Source: Flavobacteriales bacterium (lineage in GTDB: Bacteria; Bacteroidota; Bacteroidia; Flavobacteriales_F; PHOS-HE28). Taken from it: 45,732 nucleotides of DNA. The translations under genes were made by a program, and so were the position numbers. Positions 41,091 to 45,732 of the stretch are shown here, piece after piece (position 1 is the stretch's first letter; each line of letters begins with the position of its first letter). The stretch covers positions 1 to 45,732 of the forward strand of contig JADKCV010000032.1 of NCBI GenBank assembly GCA_016718655.1. The letters are read 5' to 3'. The notes under the pieces were generated by a model. It made no database searches and was not told the origin of the DNA. It saw only the letters and a program-made list of their open reading frames with translations.

Positions 41091-42893
41091 TCACTCCTCG
41101 TCCAACTCCCAACGGAGATCCTTGGGCAAGGGCTCCAACACGGCATCGGGCGATGGTGACGGCCGTGGAAGCGTGATGGTACGATCCCGCTGAACACAGA
41201 CATCGCATTGCCCACAATCCTGCTCCAAGGGTTCACTGAAATAGTCAAGCAGTGCACGCGAGCGACATTGGCCACCGTGTACGAACCGGATCATCGCATC
41301 GCAGCGATGTTGGGCCCGGTCCTTCCGGTCCTTCAGTGAGGTCGGGTCCAGTGTCAGGCGTAGTGCATCGCCACGTGGTCGGAGGTAGGTGACCAGGGGT
41401 TCACTGCTACGCGGGCGGTAGACGAGGATCGTCCGTTTCTCCAATTCGAGCAAGCCTTTCACGATATGGTCCACGGGCTGCTTCATGAGGCTGGCGATGC
41501 GCGTTTCGTCGATGATGGCGGCTTCCTCATAGAGCCCTCCATAGAGCCGCAGCAAGGCTTCGACCAAGGGACCCAACCGACCATCGGTGACACGCAGGTG
41601 GTAGACATCCTTGGCAAGTGCGGTGATGAACACGCGTGACGGGTTGTGTACGCCATCGGTGAGGGCGATGTGCCCATCGAGTTCCAGCACCTTCAAGCAA
41701 TGGGAGACCACCGCCGCGGAAAGGGTGGTGCGCGCGGCGAGGGCATGCAGGTGCAGGGGGTAGCTTTCATAGAGGCCGGAACCCATGGCCACCCGATGCA
41801 TATCTGCGAAGGCCTGGTAGACCTGGCGTACCTGGTTGATGGCCGGGAAGGAGGCATCCACCTTGTCCTGGGCGCGCTGCTCATCCCCGGGGGCGGTCAA
41901 CAGGAAGGCATGTGATCGTTGACCATCGCGACCGGCACGGCCCGCTTCCTGGTAATAGCTCTCGAGGTCGGGGGGCAGTTCCATGTGCACCACACTGCGC
42001 ACGTCGGGTTTGTCGATCCCCATGCCGAACGCGTTCGTTGCCACCACACAGCGCACCACGTTGCTCGTCCACTCGGCCTGGATCCGGTCGCGCATAGCGT
42101 GGTCCAGTCCGGCATGGTAGGCCTTCGCGCTGTGCCCATGGTGGACCAGGTACTGGGCGATGCGCACGGTCTGCTTCCGATCGCGAACGTACACGATGGA
42201 ACTGCCGGGAACGTGCTGCATCACGCGCAGTAGTCGGCCATACCGGTCCTCACCCTTGCTCACCCACAGCACCAGCTCGGGCCGTTGGAACGAGCCCCGG
42301 ATGATGTGGTCCGCACGGAAGGCGAGCTGCCGCATGATGTCCTGTGCCACTGCCGTGGTGGCGGAGGCGGTGAGCGCCAGAACGGGTACACCGGGCAGCA
42401 GTGCGCGCACTTCGGCGATCCGCTGGTAGGAGGGACGGAAGTCATAGCCCCACTGGGAGATGCAGTGTGCCTCGTCCACGGCGATGAGGCCGATGGGCAT
42501 GCGCGGCAGCCGGGCCAGGAACAATTCGGAGGCCAGGCGTTCGGGCGATACATAGAGGAATGATAACCGGCCCACGGCCGCGCTCTCCAGGACGTTCTCG
42601 ATCTCTGCGGTACGCATGTCGGATGTGACCGCGCGCGCCTCTATTCCCATGGACCGCAGGCGTTGCACCTGGTCCTTCATCAACGCGATGAGCGGCGATA
42701 CCACCAGGCAGAGCCGTCCCATGGCCAACGCAGGTACCTGGAAGCAAAGGCTCTTGCCGCCGCCTGTGGGCAGCAGCGCGAGGGTATCGCGACCATCCAG
42801 CGCTGCGCGGATGATGGTCTCCTGCATGGGCCGGAAACCACCGTAGCCCCAATACCGTTGAAGTACCGCGTGGATGTCCTGTTGCTCGGTCAT
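41091..42893 (-). CDS. recQ: RecQ-family ATP-dependent DNA helicase, C-terminal variant
   Basis: A 600-residue 3'-5' DNA helicase of the RecQ family, involved in recombination and repair. Core motifs: QETIIRAALDGRD (Q-motif/0), LLPTGGGKSLCFQ (Walker A), VSPLIALMKDQ, VDEAHCISQWGYDFRPSY (DEAH with the RecQ aromatic loop), LALTASAT, and ESYYQEAGRAGRDG (motif VI). After the core there is about 170 residues with winged-helix-like character, then a zinc finger at the extreme C-terminus (C543, C560, C563, C566). In E. coli RecQ the zinc module comes before the winged helix and an HRDC domain ends the protein; here HRDC is absent. The start at 42893 is supported by the family's N-terminal helix. It is divergent from ilvE. 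Confidence 0.93.
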   Translation of the reverse strand: MTEQQDIHAVLQRYWGYGGFRPMQETIIRAALDGRDTLALLPTGGGKSLCFQVPALAMGRLCLVVSPLIALMKDQVQRLRSMGIEARAVTSDMRTAEIENVLESAAVGRLSFLYVSPERLASELFLARLPRMPIGLIAVDEAHCISQWGYDFRPSYQRIAEVRALLPGVPVLALTASATTAVAQDIMRQLAFRADHIIRGSFQRPELVLWVSKGEDRYGRLLRVMQHVPGSSIVYVRDRKQTVRIAQYLVHHGHSAKAYHAGLDHAMRDRIQAEWTSNVVRCVVATNAFGMGIDKPDVRSVVHMELPPDLESYYQEAGRAGRDGQRSHAFLLTAPGDEQRAQDKVDASFPAINQVRQVYQAFADMHRVAMGSGLYESYPLHLHALAARTTLSAAVVSHCLKVLELDGHIALTDGVHNPSRVFITALAKDVYHLRVTDGRLGPLVEALLRLYGGLYEEAAIIDETRIASLMKQPVDHIVKGLLELEKRTILVYRPRSSEPLVTYLRPRGDALRLTLDPTSLKDRKDRAQHRCDAMIRFVHGGQCRSRALLDYFSEPLEQDCGQCDVCVQRDRTITLPRPSPSPDAVLEPLPKDLRWELDEE

Positions 42894-42973
42894 CGGGTCC
42901 CTGGTATCGACCGGTGGACGTTGGTGGAATGGCAGAACACTACCTTCGGCCGGAGCCGCTTTGCGGCATCGGT

Positions 42974-42981
42974 TACCTTTG
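42974..42981 (+). promoter_or_regulatory. -7 box upstream of ilvE
   Basis: TACCTTTG is a perfect TAnnTTTG, 26 nt before the ilvE ATG, in the spacer between divergent recQ and ilvE. Confidence 0.5.
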
Positions 42982-43007
42982 TTCCTCTACACGAACGCAT
43001 CCGCTCC

Positions 43008-44075
43008 ATGATCACGACCGGGCAAAAGATAGCGATACAACGTACGGACAGCTCGCGTCTGTCATCGACGAACCTCAATGACATCAAGTTCGGACGGGTG
43101 TTCAGCGACCACATGTTGGTGATGGACTACCAGGATGGTGCATGGCAACCGCCCACCATCATGCCTTTCGGCGACCTGCATATGAGCCCTGCTGCGCTGG
43201 TGCTTCATTATAGTCAGACCATCTTCGAAGGGTTGAAGGCCTACAAGAGCGCTGACGGTTCGGTGAACCTGTTCCGGCCCCAGGCCAACATCACGCGTAT
43301 GAACCACAGTGCCAAACGCCTGTGCATGCCGCAGATCCCGGAGGAGCTTTTCCTGGAAGCCCTCACGACCTTGGTGGGCCTGGATCGCGGGTGGATCCCT
43401 GAAGGCGATGGGGCCGCGCTCTACATCCGACCGTTCATGTTCGCCAGTGATGAGTACATCGGTGTGAAGCCCAGCGATGGCTACCGGTTCATCATCATCA
43501 CCTGCCCGGTGCGGGGCTATTATAATGAGCCCGTGCGCGTGAAGATCGAGACCACATACAGCCGTGCCTTCCCCGGAGGAACGGGCGAGACCAAGTGCGG
43601 GGGTAACTACGCGGGTGGATTGTATCCGGCGAAGCTCGGCCAGGATGCCGGATACCATCAGCTCATCTGGACCGATGGACTCACGCACCAGTACATCGAG
43701 GAGAGCGGCACCATGAACGTGTTCTTCAACATCGATGGCAAACTGATCACTCCCGCGCTCGATGGCACGATCCTGCGCGGTGTCACGCGCGACAGCATCA
43801 TCCGTATCGCGAAGGACGAAGGATTCCCCGTGGAGGAACGCAAGGTGTCCGTGGAGGAAGTGGTGACCGCCGCGCGCGAGAAACGCTTGATCAGCGCCTT
43901 TGGTGCCGGTACGGCCGCTACCATCGCGCACATCGCATCCATTGCTCATGGCGATGAGGTGTTCGAACTACCCGCGGTCGGCGAGCGGAAGTTGGCCGAA
44001 CGCATCGGCACCGTGCTCGATGGCATCCGCCGCGGACACTTGAACGACAAGTACGGCTGGGTGGTGCGCGTGTGA
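43008..44075 (+). CDS. ilvE: branched-chain amino acid aminotransferase
   Basis: A 355-residue class IV PLP aminotransferase of the eukaryote-like BCAT group, which interconverts Leu/Ile/Val and their keto acids. Motifs: HYSQTIFEGLKAYKSADGSVNLFRP, ITRMNHSAKRLCMP, YIRPFMFA, the catalytic lysine in GETKCGGNYAGGLYPAK (Lys196 of TKCGGNY), and the cofactor-side YIEESGTMNVFF. The ATG at 43008 was chosen because the frame upstream overlaps recQ antisense; the -7 box then sits 26 nt before it. Length matches BCATs (about 355-365). It ends with a strong terminator at 44100-44125. Confidence 0.95.
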   Translation: MITTGQKIAIQRTDSSRLSSTNLNDIKFGRVFSDHMLVMDYQDGAWQPPTIMPFGDLHMSPAALVLHYSQTIFEGLKAYKSADGSVNLFRPQANITRMNHSAKRLCMPQIPEELFLEALTTLVGLDRGWIPEGDGAALYIRPFMFASDEYIGVKPSDGYRFIIITCPVRGYYNEPVRVKIETTYSRAFPGGTGETKCGGNYAGGLYPAKLGQDAGYHQLIWTDGLTHQYIEESGTMNVFFNIDGKLITPALDGTILRGVTRDSIIRIAKDEGFPVEERKVSVEEVVTAAREKRLISAFGAGTAATIAHIASIAHGDEVFELPAVGERKLAERIGTVLDGIRRGHLNDKYGWVVRV

Positions 44076-44099
44076 ACGACCGCTTACTGATGAAGACAC

Positions 44100-44125
44100 A
44101 CAGAGGCCCGACACCGGGCCTCTGT
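44100..44125. terminator. bidirectional terminator between ilvE and the J-domain gene
   Basis: ACAGAGGCCCG / CGGGCCTCTGT form an 11-bp perfect stem around a 4-nt loop (ACAC), lying between two convergent stop codons (44075 and 44126). T-rich sequence follows on the plus side. Confidence 0.85.
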
Positions 44126-44584
44126 TCATTTGGTGCGCAACCCGGCAAGACTGTCGGGGAGGACCACCAGGCCGGGTATGGTGAGGGCCAAGGAATACAT
44201 GGGCCAGCCGAGGAATACCGTCCCGAACGTGATACTGATCAACAAGCTGAGCCCGAACACCAGGCCTGTGATGTGCAACCCCACGAAGGCCCAATGACGG
44301 GTGCGGATGTCGGGAACACGAGGCGGTGTATTCCGGATGGTGCTGCTGCGATGCGGGGCGTACAAGGCATCCCGGGTACGCAGCAGTGCGTCGTGCGCGG
44401 CACGTGCGTCGGCATCCATCAAGGTGGTGTAGGCCTCGTGTACGGCATGGAAGATGCGCACCGCAGCAGGGTCGGGGTTGCGGTCCGGATGGCAATGCTT
44501 GACCAGTGCGCGGTAGGCGCGCTTGATCTCCTGCTCGGAGGCCGATCGGTCCACGCCCAACACCCGGTAATGATCGAAGCCCAT
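44126..44584 (-). CDS. J-domain protein with C-terminal membrane segments
   Basis: A 152-residue protein. ATG 44584 (MGFDHYRVLGVDRSASEQEI) starts a canonical J-domain with the HPD tripeptide at residues 32-34 (KHCHPDRNPDP) and the QEIKRAYRAL helix; this domain stimulates DnaK ATPase. Residues about 95-150 hold two hydrophobic segments (VGLHITGLVFGLSLLISITFGT and LALTIPGLVVLPDSLAG), so the J-domain is probably tethered at the inner membrane facing the cytosol. The usual DnaJ Gly/Phe and zinc domains are missing, so it is not DnaJ itself but a specialised co-chaperone that may recruit DnaK to the membrane. The client is unknown. Confidence 0.9.
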   Translation of the reverse strand: MGFDHYRVLGVDRSASEQEIKRAYRALVKHCHPDRNPDPAAVRIFHAVHEAYTTLMDADARAAHDALLRTRDALYAPHRSSTIRNTPPRVPDIRTRHWAFVGLHITGLVFGLSLLISITFGTVFLGWPMYSLALTIPGLVVLPDSLAGLRTK

Positions 44585-44678
44585 GGGATACCGTTGTCCG
44601 TTCGTGGAACGCCGTTCGCCGGGTCGCCGTATGCGATCGCGGGGATCTGCGCATCTTAAGGTAGGAATTCCGATCCGC

Positions 44679-45732
44679 ATGTACCGCATCGCCCTCCTCA
44701 TCACCTTCCTGTTCACCCATGGCTCCACCTTTCTATATGGCCAGGAACGTACGGTGGAAGGGGTTCTCCGCGATGCCATGACACAGGCACCGATCGCTGG
44801 GGCACACGTGCGTGCTGTGCATGCGCGTCACGGTGCGGTGAGCGATGCACAAGGTGGGTTCCGGCTCGCGCTCGGTCAGGGTCCCATGGATACCCTGCAC
44901 ATCACCCACGTTTCCTACGCGCCCCTCGCACACATGGTACGTTGGACCGCTACCATGAACGTGCTGCAACTCACCATGACCCCCATGGCCCATGCCATTC
45001 CCGAGGTGGAGGTGTACGGCGAACAGGTGGAGGTGGTCTTCGCGCATCCCACCTTGAACGTCGGCGACCTGGTGGTAGGACCCGATGGGCTGTGGGTGTT
45101 GGTCTATGACCGACCACAGCTGTGGCACCGCGAGGACCAGGCCGGTCTGCGCGAACTGAAGGGCGCACGGCTGTACCTGTTGGACACCTTGTTCCAAGAG
45201 CGCGCCAGTGCCACGCTGCATGAACGCTATCGCGCATTGCATGTGGACCATCGGGGGCGGCCGGTGTTGGAAGGTGCCACCAGTGCCTGGGTACCGCATG
45301 CCAGCTCCGATGCGATCCATTGGGAAACGCTACCACTCACCACGCTGCACAAGGCCATCCTCCCGTGGACGGACAGTGTGCCCGGCTGGCTGTTGGGCAA
45401 CGATCGTCGCCCGGACTTTCCCGCTTTCGACCACTTCGCGTACGATCCGAGCGGCGACCGCACCCGACTGGTGTGCAGTGTGGAGGATGCGCACACCTTG
45501 GAACTGTTCCGCGCGCAGTACAAGTACATGGATGGCCGGAGCAAGGTGGTGGCCATGGACCTGGCACGTGAACTCGGCGTGGACCGTGAGATCATTGCCG
45601 GTTACATGACGGGCTTCCACAAGGATCGCTACTTCCATGTGCCTTATGCGCCACTCTTCGTGGTGAAGGATACCCTGTGCGTCTTCGATCACGAGCGGGG
45701 TGTCATCATCCGATCCGCCGTGGCGGACGGAG
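44679..45732 (+). CDS. secreted carboxypeptidase-regulatory-like domain protein, 5' part (runs off right edge)
   Basis: ATG 44679 opens a frame that stays open for 351 codons to the window edge, so the C-terminus is missing. It starts with a signal peptide, MYRIALLITFLFTHGSTFLYGQ. Residues about 25-105 are a carboxypeptidase-regulatory-like beta-sandwich: VEGVLRDAMTQAPIAGAHVRA, AVSDAQGGFRLAL and ITHVSYAPLAH. The remaining about 240 residues are beta-rich with FDHFAYDPSGDRTRL and YFHVPYAPLFVVKDTLCVFDH strands; I do not recognise a family. Such modules occur at the N-termini of TonB-dependent receptors and of stand-alone periplasmic proteins in Bacteroidota; nothing like a plug or barrel is in view. 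The start is 94 bp from the divergent J-domain gene. Confidence 0.8.
   Translation, partial: MYRIALLITFLFTHGSTFLYGQERTVEGVLRDAMTQAPIAGAHVRAVHARHGAVSDAQGGFRLALGQGPMDTLHITHVSYAPLAHMVRWTATMNVLQLTMTPMAHAIPEVEVYGEQVEVVFAHPTLNVGDLVVGPDGLWVLVYDRPQLWHREDQAGLRELKGARLYLLDTLFQERASATLHERYRALHVDHRGRPVLEGATSAWVPHASSDAIHWETLPLTTLHKAILPWTDSVPGWLLGNDRRPDFPAFDHFAYDPSGDRTRLVCSVEDAHTLELFRAQYKYMDGRSKVVAMDLARELGVDREIIAGYMTGFHKDRYFHVPYAPLFVVKDTLCVFDHERGVIIRSAVADG

Noticed and set aside
43062..43949. 295-codon frame on the minus strand
   Set aside because: Antisense to the BCAT coding region, which carries all family motifs on the plus strand.

Overview
The window looks like part of a Bacteroidota chromosome, most likely a GC-rich member of the Flavobacteriales or a close relative. 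The support is: type IX secretion C-terminal sorting domains on two large secreted proteins (13504..16251 and 17332..19701); many lipoproteins; several start regions with a TAnnTTTG-like -7 box and no obvious Shine-Dalgarno sequence; a bTHX-type small ribosomal protein; and gene arrangements I recall as common in that phylum (parE near parC, tsaD divergent from tamB). The DNA is mostly housekeeping. I see no insertion sequence, prophage, CRISPR array or rRNA.

Left part (1-4.4 kb): the 5' end of an EGF-like lipoprotein gene runs off the left edge. Next come a LuxI/FeeM-like acyltransferase gene and a stand-alone LytTR regulator gene, a gene-poor gap holding the decayed 3' end of a ychF-type GTPase gene, and an M3 dipeptidyl carboxypeptidase lipoprotein. 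Secreted and topoisomerase block (4.5-19.7 kb): an M12B-like metalloprotease with fibronectin III and PPC domains; a tightly coupled operon parE - envelope protein - lipoprotein - parC; a convergent FG-GAP repeat protein with a T9SS tail; a UspA tandem protein; and an LVIVD-repeat secreted protein with a T9SS tail.

Middle (19.9-32.8 kb): a TPR protein, tsaD, a divergent tamB, ribBA, then an envelope operon read on the minus strand (LptF/G-type permease followed by two overlapping glycosyltransferases). Upstream of it is a START-like domain protein carrying an unusual ~265-residue histone H1-like basic tail. A tRNA-Met(CAU) gene and terminator follow, then a DUF4440-like lipoprotein and a translationally coupled trio (rhomboid protease, GmhB-like phosphatase, class IV aminotransferase), with yqgE and pdxH divergent.

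Right part (36.8-45.7 kb): a short gene that I read as bTHX with a five-copy H1-like tail, set in about 1.7 kb of gene-free, hairpin-rich DNA. It is followed by trmH, an HU gene with a textbook promoter, fmt, a RecQ variant, ilvE, a membrane-tethered J-domain protein, and the 5' part of a secreted carboxypeptidase-regulatory-like protein that runs off the right edge.

Most interesting points: the LuxI-like/LytTR pair, two separate proteins with H1-like tails (one of them on a ribosomal protein), and the structured non-coding region around the bTHX gene. No new multi-gene defence or mobile system is evident.
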